A stretch of DNA of 64,000 nucleotides from Psoroptes ovis (taxonomy: Eukaryota; Arthropoda; Arachnida; Sarcoptiformes; Psoroptidae). The notes below the pieces were generated by a model. It was given only the letters and a program-made list of their open reading frames with translations, was not told where the DNA came from and searched no databases. The DNA lies in assembly GCA_002943765.1 (NCBI GenBank), contig PQWQ01000002.1, forward strand, positions 124,001 through 188,000. Direction: 5' to 3'. Positions 35,694-47,987 of this stretch are shown here, piece after piece (the stretch's first letter is position 1; each line of letters starts with the position of its first letter). A program made the translations under genes and the position numbers.

Positions 35694-35773
35694 TCAGGTT
35701 GTCCGATAAGTTTTTGCCGATTTTCTCACAATTTTCTACGATATAATCGGCAAAAACTTTTCGGACAACCTAA
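35694..35773 (+). mobile_element. mariner-like MITE 28, class A (forward)
   Basis: 80 bp, TA flanks, left end TCAGGTTGTCCGATAAG. The inner arms TTTTTGCCGATT and AATCGGCAAAAA pair perfectly. Inserted at the end of a TTTA run. Confidence 0.92.
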
Positions 35774-37258
35774 TATTTATTCGTACATATTTGTCTATTT
35801 TTTTTGGTACATGAATTACAAATAATGAATTAGAAAAATGGCAATAAAATAGGAAAAAATTCTTTTATTCTTCTATTCATTCATTCATTTATTCATTCAG
35901 TTATTCATTTATTTATTTGTTTATTTATTCATGCAACATGATTATTATTATTATTTATAAATAATAAACGAATCGTATATGATAGAATTGAAAATTGTAA
36001 TTGTATTTATTTATTTATTCATTCATTTTCATAAATGTATTAATATACAAAATGCACTGAAATAATTTGAATGAATAAATGAATGAATGAATCAAAAAAT
36101 ATTTCATTCATTCAAATAATTTCATTTTCATTGATTTAAACACAGACACAAACACACACACACACGATTTCAATCATGGTATTTATTCAATTTCATTTTG
36201 ATTCACAAAATGATGATGATCATCAAATGTTGAATGAATGAAAATGAAATGAAATTCCATTTGAAATTGTAATAATTTTCATTCACATTTTTTCATTGTG
36301 CGTCCAAGCAATCTTATGGAGCTACCACATTCAAATATTAAAATTTTAATATTTTTCCAATTGTTCTCTCTACTTTGACCATTTCAATTCATTTTAAATT
36401 TCAATTTGATTCAATTCAATTTTTTTTTGTTTTTTCAATGACTAAGCAAGAATTTTTTCCAATTCACAATTTTTCTTTGTGTATTTCATCGGGTACATTC
36501 TTTTTTTTTTTTTTTTTTTTTTGATTGCTTTGATAATTTTTTCTGCATTTTGAGTGATTTAAATTTAAATTACTCGAATATCAATCTGAAAAATCTTGAG
36601 AAATCGTTTATCAACACTAAATTTAAAATGGATTTTTTTAGAAAAAATTCATGTTATTTCAATGGCAATTTTCATTTTCAACTTTTACTGCTGTTGAACG
36701 TATTGAAATACATTTAAAACGGTGTTATTTCCATTGATTCTCATTGGTGGAAATACATGGTGAATATTATTGCTTTTCTATGAAAAAAAAACATTAAAAA
36801 ATCAATCTATCCCATTAAAATATTGTACAAAGTATAAATATTTTTAAATTTTTCTTAGAAATTCATCCCTCTTTCTAAATGGCTGTTTATTATTTAAGCA
36901 ATTAATTGCAACATTTGAGACATCTTAGACATATTTTTTCTGGTGTTTTATTTTACGAAATTTTCTAAAATTCAAATTCTTTTTCAATGTTTCAAAATCC
37001 AAAACTCATCGAACACACAAAACAAGCTCAAAAATAGAAGTATTTAAATGCACTCTATGCATTTTATTGTTTTGAATTTTCAAAAATGCCAAATTGAAAT
37101 TATCGTTGAATCATTCATTTATTTATTTTTTATGGATGAAAATTTCTGAAAAAATATTGAATATTGTTTCGACGACCATTTTTTTTGGGCCATCGAATTT
37201 CGAGCCAAACAAAAACATCAATATTTTTCTGTTTTAGAAATTTTTTAAATAGTTTTTA

Positions 37259-37339
37259 TTAGGCTGTCCAATAAGTTCTTGCCGATTTTTCAATAATTCT
37301 CTACGATATAACCGGCAAGAACTTGTTGGGCAACCCCAT
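37259..37339 (+). mobile_element. mariner-like MITE 29, class A (forward), variant ends
   Basis: 81 bp. Left GGCTGTCCAATAAGTTCTTG and right CAAGAACTTGTTGGGCAACC pair with one mismatch; core CTACGATATAACCGGC is perfect. The right end is CCCCAT then TA. Confidence 0.88.
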
Positions 37340-38050
37340 TAATAATGAGAAAAATTATTGAAAAAATAGAATAGAAAATAACCATAAATCAGACTACTGC
37401 ATACATTTTTGTTGTGAAAGCCACAACAACAACAACAGCAGCAGCAGCAACAAATATGCTTTTAATCTTATCACATTAAAACTAAAACATGAACCAAAAA
37501 ACGATTGAACCAAATAAAATAACGAAGCAATACTGAAAATCCATTGTAAAAATAACAATAAATAATTACCAATAATGGATGAAAATCAAAGGATTTTCTC
37601 CAAAATTTCATTCAACTTTTATTATTATTATTATATTTCATTATTATATTTCTATAATTTACCATCATCATTATGATTGTTATTATTTATTTATTTATTT
37701 ATTTTTTTTTTCCATTTTTCTGTAATCTCATACTGGCCATTTTCTACATTTTTCCTATATTTTTTTAACTCGATTTTCAATTTCATTTATTCGTTCAGAC
37801 ATTCATTTATTGAAAATTCACATAAGCATACATTGCATACATTGCATTCATCCATTTATTCAGACATTCATTTATTTATATTTATATTTATATTCATTAA
37901 TAGAGCCCCGAAAAAAATAGATGAAATGAAATGAAATGAAATTATCGTTCGACAACAACTTTGATTTCATTTCATTCCATTCAATTCATATTATGTAATT
38001 TTTTTCGAAATTTCTTTCATTTTTCTCTTGTTTGTTGTTTACCATTTTGG

Positions 38051-38076
38051 TCATCATCATCATCATCATCATCATT
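38051..38076. repeat. (CAT)n microsatellite
   Basis: Eight CAT units, next to ATT runs. Confidence 0.85.
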
Positions 38077-38354
38077 ATTGCTGTTATTATCATTAAAAAT
38101 ACAGCCAAAAAAAAATAAAAGAATGGAAAAATTCCATTCTTTTTTCTAGTCTGGTTCATTGAATCAAACCCGAAAAAAAAATTGAAAATAACTAAATGAG
38201 AAAATAATAATGATTCCAATATACCAATATTGGTATATGTTGGCAAGTACAAACAACAACAACGAATATTTGAAAAAAAAAATATTTTCAAAAATAGATT
38301 CAAAGCCAAAAAATAGAAAAAAATTAATGAATGAAAAATTTTGAATTATGTTTT

Positions 38355-38374
38355 ACACACACACACACACACAC
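38355..38374. repeat. (AC)n microsatellite
   Basis: Ten AC units. Confidence 0.85.
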
Positions 38375-38953
38375 CACCAAGTAAAGTATCGAACAAAACA
38401 CAATAAATAAATGATAAAATATTGATTAAAAATCGATATAAAATAAATGAATTTAATGAATGAAATGAATAGATCGAAGAATGAAAAAAATTATGAAAAA
38501 TTAACCAAGAAAAAACATAATGATAATGATAAATCGTGCTTTATGCTTGTTTATTTTATCATTAAAAAATTTCAACATGCATTGAAATTCTTTCACATAT
38601 GCATTGAAATCAATTGTGAAAATTCATTTATCAATTTTCAATGTATATGGATGATGATGAATCCTGTTTTATCGTCGTTCATTATAATTTATATTTGTAT
38701 TTGTTATTATTAAATGAATTTTTTTATTTTGTATTGTTTTGTCTTGTCTTGTTTTGAATATATGAATTTAGGTTGAATTTTCTCCAGTTTACATGTGTTT
38801 ACTATTTTGTAAAATCTTTCAATTAATTTTTGCCAGAATTTTCGAGTTGCTTTTACAGTGTTTTGTGTCTGTTAAATATAAATACCATTGAAAAACAATG
38901 GAAAATTTTTCCATTTATACCATGCTTATGGTATATGCTTGACTTGGGCGTCG

Positions 38954-38999
38954 TTTATTTATTTATTTATTTATTTATTCATTCATTCATTCATTCATT
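38954..38999. repeat. compound (TTTA)n(TTCA)n microsatellite
   Basis: About six TTTA units pass directly into five ATTC units; the change from A to C at one position of the unit is typical of point mutation followed by expansion. Confidence 0.85.
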
Positions 39000-41787
39000 T
39001 TTAGAATATACACGCGTTCATGAATTTTTTTCTGTTGCCTGCAAAATAACAACGAAATATTCATTGTTTAATTTGCTTCATGTTTACCTGTATGTTTTTC
39101 TATCATCATCATCATCATCAGCTCTGACAACGATAGTAATTTCATTGTAAAATATTGTTTGAAAAAAAATATTCCAAGAACAATTGAATAAGTACATAAG
39201 AAGTTCAATGATGTTTCAGTATCATTATTCAGGTTATTTCATTTTCTGTTTTTTCAGAAGAATTCCTTAGTTGTTTTTAGTTACGATAACTTTCAATGAA
39301 AATATTCAATATTTCTCAATTTTTGAGATGATTCGTTTGATTTTCAAAGTTTGAATTGATAATTTTCAAAGTAAATAAATTATTTTTTCAGGCAAAAGAA
39401 TGAAATTAAACGAGAAATTAATAATGTTTGTTTGTAATCGATGCTGTGTATCCAACATAACTGCTTGCCATGAATACTTCTTCGTTTCATTATTTCCAAA
39501 CAAACTTTTGGATTAAATTTCAAATATTTTCCAAAAATTAAAATTTAATAAAATTTCCAATGAAAAACAAACAAAAAAACTTGGAAAAAAAACCCATTCA
39601 TTCATTTTCCAAAGAGTATCAACCACCACCACCACCACCAATATTGGTCTAATTAAAATAATTTTCAAATAATTTCCAATTTTTCCAATTTTTTCAAATT
39701 TTAATTACATTTCTCCACCATCATAGCATCCACTGAAATTTCCGTTTATTCACTCATTTTACTCATTTTTTCATTCCTCCTATCCAACCAAATAAACAAA
39801 CAAACAAATTGAATTTTTTTGTTTGATTAATATTCATTCATTCCTTCTAATAAATTCGATGAATTAATTTTCGTAAGTCGCAAGCCTTTTTTCTAAGAAA
39901 TAAATTAAGAAAAAATTTTTGAATTAAGAAAATGGTATCAATTTTTATTCAATTTGTATTGCATTTTGCTTAGTTGTGTATTTTCTTTCTTTTCCATTCA
40001 TTTATATCATTAATTCATTGAATATTTCATAGAATATATATTTATCAAAAGATGTTTGTTGATTGATGACTTTATACACATCCATCTGTTCATTCATTCA
40101 CTTCGAAGTTCTTTCGTTTATATCTTCATTATTTTTTTCGTATTTGGGATAATAAATGGCCAGAAAATGATATGAAGAATAGCAGCAAATTGTAATATAA
40201 AAAGAAGAACATAATTGAAAATAATATTAAGGTCAGTGTTTTTGTATTCTTGCAATCACCGGTATAAAGATGATAATAATAAATATTCAATTTTTCAATA
40301 TAAAAATGAATGAATTACTTTATTATTATTATCCAGTCATTGAGTCTTTGTTTGAATATTTGTTTTCCTAACATTCAATTAATCAACTTTTATATGAATC
40401 CATGTGAAAGACTTCTTTCTACCTCTCTATCTTTTTTTCAGAAATAACCTGATCAAAAATTCAAATCCAAAACTTGATAATTGAATTGTAAAATTTTATC
40501 ATTTTTTGCTGGTCAAAATGATAAAGATGTTTGTTTTGTGATGTTTGCATTCAGCAACAGTGATAATTTACCACCCTCCTGGGCCCTGATCGAGCGATCA
40601 ATTTGATCAATTTCTCCCTGATCAATTTGATTGATTGAATAATAATGGAAAATTCAATTTAAAGCCGTAGTTTTTCCCGATAATTTTAATTATCCAATCA
40701 TTTAATACACCTGTTATTTTCGAATGATTCAATTTATTTTCATTCATTTTCTGTTTTGATTCATGTCAAATGTGTCAAAATATGATAAAAAATAAAATGA
40801 AAATGAAAAATTATCGATGCTACCTTCATCTTTCTACCATTAAAAATCGAAATTTTCAAAATCAAATTATCATTTGTCTTGTCACCAAAATCGTTTTTGG
40901 CAATCATCGTTGAATATCGATCGAATCGATCAAAGGTCAAAGTAGTTCAATTTTCAATTTTTCAATTTTATTATTTTTTGCTGACCTTTCGAAAAAAATT
41001 TCGATCAAAAAATTGAATTTTCTTCTTTAAGATTTTGAAAAAAAAATTGTCAACAAAATGATCTAAGATTTCTTCAGAAAAAGAACTTCGAAAAAAAATG
41101 GCAGCAAATAAATAAAGATAACAATGTTGAAATGTGATCAATCTTACATTTTGCCTTCAAATTTTGCTTGCAACAAAAACTGTGCACAATGTAATCTTGA
41201 AACATTGGAAAAATCTATCTTGAAATGAAATCTTAAATCTATTATTTATTTATTTATAAATATTTATTTCAAATTCATCTTAAATATTTACATTCATTCA
41301 TTCATACATTTATTCATTCGTACTTTGTGATTTGTGATAATCTGATTTGTTGATTTCATACACCTTGCAAATGTGTTCAAGAGACAGAGATCGAAACACG
41401 CAAAATTCCATTTAAACATTGCATAATAATAATCGTATGTGATAAAAATCACCTTTATTTTATATGATTCAAAGTAATTAACAGAACCTTGGGAGAGCTA
41501 AAGAGCATAAATTTTTGTCATTTTTCAATATCCAATTTATAACCCAATAACCTGTGTTTTATATTTGTGACCAGTAAGTAGATGATCATGATGATAATTT
41601 ATCTTATTTGTGACAAGTAAAATAAAATATTAAACCACACCATTTTCAAAATGACTACCAACAATTAATGTTTGAATAATAAAAAAAAAATAGTGATAAT
41701 AATAATAACAATAAATAATAGTTATTATTGAATGTAAATTGGTTAGTTTTATTTATTTATTCATTCATTCATTTATCGTAGGTTTTA

Positions 41788-41867
41788 TTGTGCTGTCCCA
41801 TAAGTTCTTGACGTTTTTTAGATAGATTTTCATTTGAAAAACGGCAAGAACTTATGGGACAATTTAA
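41788..41867 (+). mobile_element. mariner-like MITE 30, class C
   Basis: 80 bp, TA flanks. Left GTCCCATAAGTTCTTGACG pairs with right ACGGCAAGAACTTATGGGAC with one mismatch; the outermost bases (TTGTGCTG, AATTTAA) have drifted. Confidence 0.88.
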
Positions 41868-42732
41868 TAGTATTGGTTTTTTAGAAGCAAAAAACAGAAA
41901 AAAATTTATAGCATTTTTCGGCTTTGGTTTAACCATGTTTTACTTGAATTTTTTTTATTTTATTTTTGTTTTTTTGCACCAAAATACAAGAGTATTTTGG
42001 ACAGCGACAGCTACAACAACAACAACATGACAATATATCAAGTGAAATAACACTAAAAGTACTTTATACTTTATACTTGACTCGAAGTATTTAATGCATA
42101 TTATTCCGGTTAATTTTTCTTCTTGTTTTTTTTTTATTATTCATTTCATTTCAGTCCAACCAAAAAAATAACCAAAAATAAAATTTAGACCAAAATTATT
42201 CTCTCGAGACCTTCACAGTGTTATCATTATTATTATTATTATGATAATAATTATTATATTAAAAAAATTGGTTATGTGACAATTTTTCTGTCCGATTCAA
42301 TTCAATTCTATTCAATTTTTCGTAATAATTATAATTTGAATAATTTCCGAGCCGAATTTTTCTCCGAAATTCAATTCTCGACCGAAAATTATCAGTGTTT
42401 TTCTGTTAGGCTGAGAGCTGTTATTTGCATATTCCACCGCCATCATTATCATTATCATCATCATTTTTTCTGTTCATAATTTTCATCGGTCATTCATCCA
42501 TTTCAATTATGCTCGCAGTACATCAGTGTTGTAGTGTTGTGTCGTGGTGTTATTGTCTTGAATTTGGACTCGAAAACACAAAGATGATTGAAAAAAATTA
42601 GAAATGAAATAATTCTAACGATAATAATGATTCAAATAATTAACCTGTAAATGATCCTGTAAAAAATATAATGAACTTACAAAACACACGCGCGCTGAAC
42701 TTATGCATCTAATTTGTACTGCAATTAGTCTC

Positions 42733-42751
42733 TGTGTGTGTGTGTGTGTGT
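42733..42751. repeat. (GT)n microsatellite
   Basis: Nine to ten GT units, about 50 bases left of MITE 31. Confidence 0.85.
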
Positions 42752-42802
42752 TTGCTGGAATATTTGTTTGAATTAATGAATGAATGTCTATTTAGTATTA
42801 TA

Positions 42803-42882
42803 TCAGATTGTCCGATAAGTTCTTGCCGTTTTTTCCATAATTTACTACGATATAATCGGCATAAACTTTCCGGACAACCTAA
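42803..42882 (+). mobile_element. mariner-like MITE 31, class A (forward)
   Basis: 80 bp, TA flanks, left end TCAGATTGTCCG, right end GGACAACCTAA; class A core TACTACGATATAATCGGC. Confidence 0.9.
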
Positions 42883-43039
42883 TATATGAAACAAATATTA
42901 ATGTTTGTAAAACTTTTTTTTTCTTATATAAATGAATGAATTGAAAATTTACCTTTATTAGTTGAGAATTAGTTTTTCTTTATTTTTTTCAGTTTTTCAT
43001 TTGGCAAATAATCATCGCTATAAGAAATAATATTCTTGA

Positions 43040-43071
43040 AGTTTTCCGTGAGTTTTCCGTGAGTTTTCCGT
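43040..43071. repeat. 11-bp minisatellite, ~3 units
   Basis: AGTTTTCCGTG occurs twice in tandem and is followed by AGTTTTCCGT and then the diverged AATTTTCCCCG. Few direct tandem repeats of this unit size occur elsewhere in the window. Confidence 0.8.
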
Positions 43072-43624
43072 AATTTTCCCCGTATTACATAATATCCTGA
43101 CTGTCATTTGTTGTTTGTTGTTGTTGTTGTTGTTTTCCGCTAATGTTTCAATTGTCAGTTGTCGGATACGTTGAAATGAAGCATTAATATTTATTTATAT
43201 TTTCCTTTATTCGAGAAGAATAAATTTCTATTCATTTTCTCCATTTCACATATTGTCTCAATGGTATCATTTTTGAAATGAAAATAAATATATTTTATTT
43301 ATTTATTTTTACGTAAATAATCATAATAATAATAATGATTATTATTATTAGCATTAGTATCAGTATCATTTGTGTTGTATATCAATGATATGAGAGTTCA
43401 TTGAAATAGAAAAATTATTGAAAATCGACAAAATAATGTTTTTGAAATACTAATGATGAAAATAATGGTAATAATTATAATGTTCAAAACATCATATAAT
43501 CGAAAATAATTCATTTCAATGAATTCAATAGAAAAATTCATTGAAATTTTCATTTTAAAAAAATAAACTTTTAATTATCATTTGAACAAATGATTTTCCG
43601 AAAGTAAAATTCAATCGAATTATA

Positions 43625-43704
43625 TCAGGTTGCTCCATAAGTTCTTACCGTTTTTCGGATGAAAAAAAATTTAAAAAACGGCAAAAACTTATTGGACAAC
43701 CCAA
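43625..43704 (+). mobile_element. mariner-like MITE 32, class C
   Basis: 80 bp, TA flanks. Left TCAGGTTGCTCCATAAGTTC, right ATTGGACAACCCAA. Inner arms TTACCGTTTTTCG and AAAAAACGGCAA pair. Confidence 0.88.
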
Positions 43705-44356
43705 TATTTTTAATTGAATTTGAATTAATATATTTCACTGATATATTTCCATCCATTCAAATATTTTTTCCTTGTGGGGCTTTGAATTTTGTAATTTTAA
43801 ATTTTTGAATTTCGTAATTTTAAATATTTTTGTTTTTTCGCTTTGTTTCGCTCATCAAATATTAGTCTTCTTTTGATTCAATAAGCTGACGAGGTTGTCT
43901 TAGTAGTATTATTATCATATTCTTGTTATTAGTATCTTTTGTTTTTTTTTTGTTAATTAATCTTATTAATTAGTTGAATGCTTAGCTTATTTTTTTTTCA
44001 TCCTTAAAATTGAAAAGAAAATTTTCCCTTAATTATTCATGTTACCATCATCATTATTCAATACAAGGCAATGAATACATGTAATTTTTCATCATCATAC
44101 ACTGCCAACGAATGCCTAAATAATATGATTCAATTCTATTGATTTTGTTGTTTTTCCATTTGTTTTGTCTACAATGAAATTCAATGATGTATTGAAATAT
44201 AACGACGATAATTATGATAATTATATTCATTGATAAGTGACTGTTGAATAGTAAATTTTGTACAATTCAAATTCAAATTCAAATAATAATAAATGAAAAT
44301 CAGTAATGTATGTACCATATTACCATGGTATTCAATATGTCGATAAGGTCGTTGAC

Positions 44357-44375
44357 GATGATGATGATGATGATG
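44357..44375. repeat. (GAT)n microsatellite
   Basis: Six GAT units. Confidence 0.8.
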
Positions 44376-44696
44376 GTTTTTACGAGTATGAAGCAATTTA
44401 CATCCTTCGTTCATTCTTTATTCATTCATTCATCCCCTGAACAATTATATTCTTCAAGAATTTCGTTATTTTTTCCTTGTTCCATCCGAAATAATTTGAT
44501 TCGCTTGTATGCTTGCTTGATGTCTGTGTAATGCATGCATTCTTCTATTCAAATATGATTTGCCAAAGGCCAAAAAACTAAAAATATTCAAAGAATGATG
44601 AAAAAATGATATTATTATTCATATACAAATTTCGATGACCTAATTTTTTCCTAATTCTTCGTTTTGAGGCAATTTTAAGCATGAAAAAAACCTATT

Positions 44697-44899
44697 CTCT
44701 AGAACAGTCATTCTCAACCGGTGTTCCGCGGCACTTTAGTGTTCCGCCAGATTCCAAAAGTGTGCCGCCAAATTTCGGAAATCTAACTCATTCCTCAACT
44801 ATTCCCTTACTTGGTGTGCCGCAAGATTTTGGAAATAAAGGCTTTTCCTTTTTTAAGTGTGCCGCGGCGAAAAAAAGGTTGAGAATGACTGCTCTAGAA
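44697..44899. mobile_element. intact non-autonomous hAT element with 8-bp target duplication
   Basis: The element is 44705-44891 (187 bp). Its ends are perfect 15-bp inverted repeats, CAGTCATTCTCAACC and GGTTGAGAATGACTG, and the similarity continues inward through GTTCCGCGGCACTT and AAGTGTGCCGCGGC. On each side is the perfect 8-bp direct repeat CTCTAGAA (44697-44704 and 44892-44899), the hallmark of hAT insertion. GTGCCGC motifs recur in the interior. It cannot encode a transposase. Its higher GC content makes an 80-codon open frame at 44681-44923, which is an artefact of the element. Confidence 0.93.
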
Positions 44900-46722
44900 G
44901 CCCAACCATCAAACAATATTTGAATACTTTTAATACCTGAACATCTTTATTATTATTTTTTTGGATGTAGATTGATGCCCATTCACAATCATTTTAGTTT
45001 GAGTAGGAAGATAATTCCTTGTTCGACAAATTACTTTGATGATAATAATAACAAGATAATTTGTGTTTTGGGGTAGTCAAGAAAAAAAAAAATAATTAAC
45101 TACTCAAAAAATGATTATTATTATTATTTCTAACACAAACATGTTAATGGTTTTTCTATGATTTCGTTCCCTGTTGTTATTTTGCCTTGTTATTATTATT
45201 ATTACGTGCAACAATCATAATAATAGATGATTATTTCAATAATAATCAAAATAATAATCATAACAATAAATTGTTTATAATTGAAAATTATTATTATTAT
45301 TATCATTATTATCATAGTCATATCAGAGGTCAATCATATGATAATTTGCTACAAATAATAATCACAATAATAATAATCAAAATGATTACAAGGTCAATGT
45401 TGCATGAGATAATATGCATGCATTCATTTTTTGCATATTATTCTTGTTTATTTCATGTTATTACTTTGTCTGTAAATTTACTTTGCTTTGTTGTTGTTTT
45501 ATTTTGAAGACAAATACCTTTAGAAAAAGGTGTGATATTTTTATACTGAAAAAAATCCATTTTACCGGTGTATAATAATAATATGTAAATTGCCTTGATA
45601 AAACATAACGAGAATCGTAGGCGTAATTTGATGAAATGATCAATGATATTATCACTGTTATTATTTGTGCATTTGTGTGTGCACACAAACAAAAATTTTA
45701 TTAACAAGATTTTCCATTCTATCTTCTCCTCCACCACCATTTTCTTTTATTACATTGTTAATTTTCTTTGATAACAAAGCAAAAAATTTTGAATTAAATT
45801 AAATTCCAGGAAGAAAACTGAATGAATTTGATTGTACAAATTTTTCGCATATATTTGACATTTAAAAGCCTCGAAATACATGGAAAAAAATAAATATGTT
45901 TATGTAAGCTTAAATGTAATCATTTTCCAAACAAAACTACCAAACAAACACAAACAAAATGAGAAAATATAGAATCACGAAAATCAGAAAAAACACTGAG
46001 CACAAATTATCCAAACAAATTACGTGAATCTTTGAATCTTTGAATCTTTCTTTGTTGCATTATTTGTCAGCGATCACCAAGAATGAATCGTTTATCACAA
46101 AGCCAAACGTTGATATTATTACCCAAAAAACCAAAATCATATTTATTTGTGCGTTTGTGTATGTTGGAAACATAATTCAATTTAAATGATCAAATAATAA
46201 TACAACGAAATTATTACAAAATACCAAAAGCATTTAATAACAAATAAACAAATGAACAATTTGGACAAATTTGGACAAATTTCGTTGCTCTCTGTTTGTA
46301 AATATTCCCTGTAAATAATAATTTGTTGATAATCACAATTCATTCATTTATTTATTTATCGATGGATACACATAGCAAATTGTGCCCAAAAAAATAGAAA
46401 TTCTTTGGCCCAAATTCTTTGGTTGATTGGTTGTAATGAATCAACGAAAATTATTGCAGAAAACACACAAAAATGTTTATTTTTCTGCAATTATTATTAT
46501 TATTGTCGTAATATTTGATATCCAACATATATTTGGCTCCATCATTCCAATGATAATAGCTATCGTATCAGTATTCGTTCACATACAAATGCACCAATAA
46601 CAAATGACAACAACAACAACAGAAAAACAAATTCAAATTGAATATAAATAAATATAAATGTAAACAAATAAATAAAAAAAAACCTTTCATTTTCATTCAA
46701 TTTGTTCATTTTGGCAATAATA

Positions 46723-46805
46723 TTTGGTTGTCCGAAAAGTTCTGGCCAATTTTTCAATGAGCAATTCTATTCGATTAAGCCGAATGAACTTTACGGACAG
46801 TCTAA
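46723..46805 (-). mobile_element. mariner-like MITE 33, class B (reverse)
   Basis: 83 bp, TA flanks; left TTTGGTTGTCCG, right ACAGTCTAA. Core GAGCAATTCTATTCGATTAAG is reverse class B. Confidence 0.88.
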
Positions 46806-46987
46806 TAATATCAATAATATGAATTTCAAATATGATTTGTCTGGTTTTTATTTTTATTTTTATTTTCGAAATTTTTGTTTATTGGGCCCATGGAATTCTG
46901 GAATTTCGGTTCTTCTTCTTTTTCGGAATTTTTTGCTTCATTCATTCATTTATATTTATTTGTATTTTTTTCTGTATCGCCGATATA

Positions 46988-47067
46988 TTAGGTTGTCCGG
47001 AAAGTTCTGGCCGATTTACATGAGCAACTCTTCGAATTGAGCGAAATGAACTTTTAGGACAGCCTAA
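46988..47067 (-). mobile_element. mariner-like MITE 34, class B (reverse)
   Basis: 80 bp, TA flanks. It lies 182 bases from MITE 33 in the same orientation and class, but the two differ in core (ACTCTTCGAATTGAG), so they are separate insertions rather than a recent duplication. Confidence 0.9.
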
Positions 47068-47907
47068 TATTCTACCCATCAACGTCAACCATTCATTTTG
47101 AATTCATATTTTGAATTGAGTTTGTGTGTGGGTATTTTTCGATGTTTCTGTTTTTTCTCTTCAAAACATTTTCCATTCAAAACATTTTTCTTCGTATATT
47201 TCCAAAGTGCATTTGGTATTTCATTTTATTTTGATATTTTGCTGGGATCCAGTGATATTTGTGCTCGGTGTTCAAATGAAAATATCATTTATTTTTGTTC
47301 ATTTTTGATATTTTCTCTGGTATCAAACAGCAAACACACAAATTGAATTGGTTTTTTCCTTCGTGTTTGATTTTGTTGTGAAATTTTTCTGAATAGGAAA
47401 AATATGCTTCGATATCGGAATAAAAGGATTGTGTATTAGTCATGTTTCTGTTCTTCATGTATTATATTATTTGTTATATTTTATTGTATTTTTGAAAATT
47501 GAAAAATTGTCAAAAAATTGAAAAAAAATTGAATCAAATCAAATGCATACATACCCCTGAAAAACACACGACAAATAAATTTGATTTTTCCATATTTTTT
47601 TAAGGAAAAATCGTTTCTTTGTGTTGTCGTTGTTCAGATTTACCTTAAAATGATTTCACATTTGAATTGTACATTGAAATATCAATGAAAATTGTATTGA
47701 AAATGGTTTTGTTGTTGGCGTAATATCGAAATAAAGTGAAGCAGAAAAAATCGAAATTCAATTCAAATCAATGAATTTTTTCTCCTTTTTAAATGCTGCA
47801 ACAAAATACCCGAAAAAATACAACAATTTGTATGCGAAAAAATGAATTTTAATTCAATTCAATTCAATCATTTTCAAAAAATAAAAATAAAAAAATCGTG
47901 TAAAATA

Positions 47908-47987
47908 TTTGATTGTCCGGAAAGTTATTGCCAATTTTCATCGGCAACTCTTCGGATTAAGCGGAATGAACTTTTCGGACAATCTAA
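47908..47987 (-). mobile_element. mariner-like MITE 35, class B (reverse)
   Basis: 80 bp, TA flanks, left end TTTGATTGTCCGG, right end GGACAATCTAA. Confidence 0.89.

Larger units (their letters stand above)
33077..44696. other. gene-poor region with sparse MITEs
   Basis: No confident gene. Six MITEs (27-32) are present, none between 37340 and 41787. Notable are a short GC-richer patch at 35440-35580, a T run of about 20 at 36501-36522, and arrays of TTTA/TTCA and CAT. Several 60-107 codon open frames here are low complexity and are not believed. Confidence 0.6.

Noticed and set aside
38219..38238. 20-bp perfect palindrome ATATACCAATATTGGTATAT
   Set aside because: Likely chance or a slipped AT-rich motif; no second copy or neighbouring gene to give it meaning.
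44681..44923. 80-codon plus-strand frame
   Set aside because: It lies across the hAT element and its flanks; its content is the inverted repeats and GTGCCGC motifs of the element.
45187..45507. 106-codon plus-strand frame
   Set aside because: Made of ATT/AAT/CAT repeats translated as Ile, Asn, His, Tyr; no start context, splice signals or domain.
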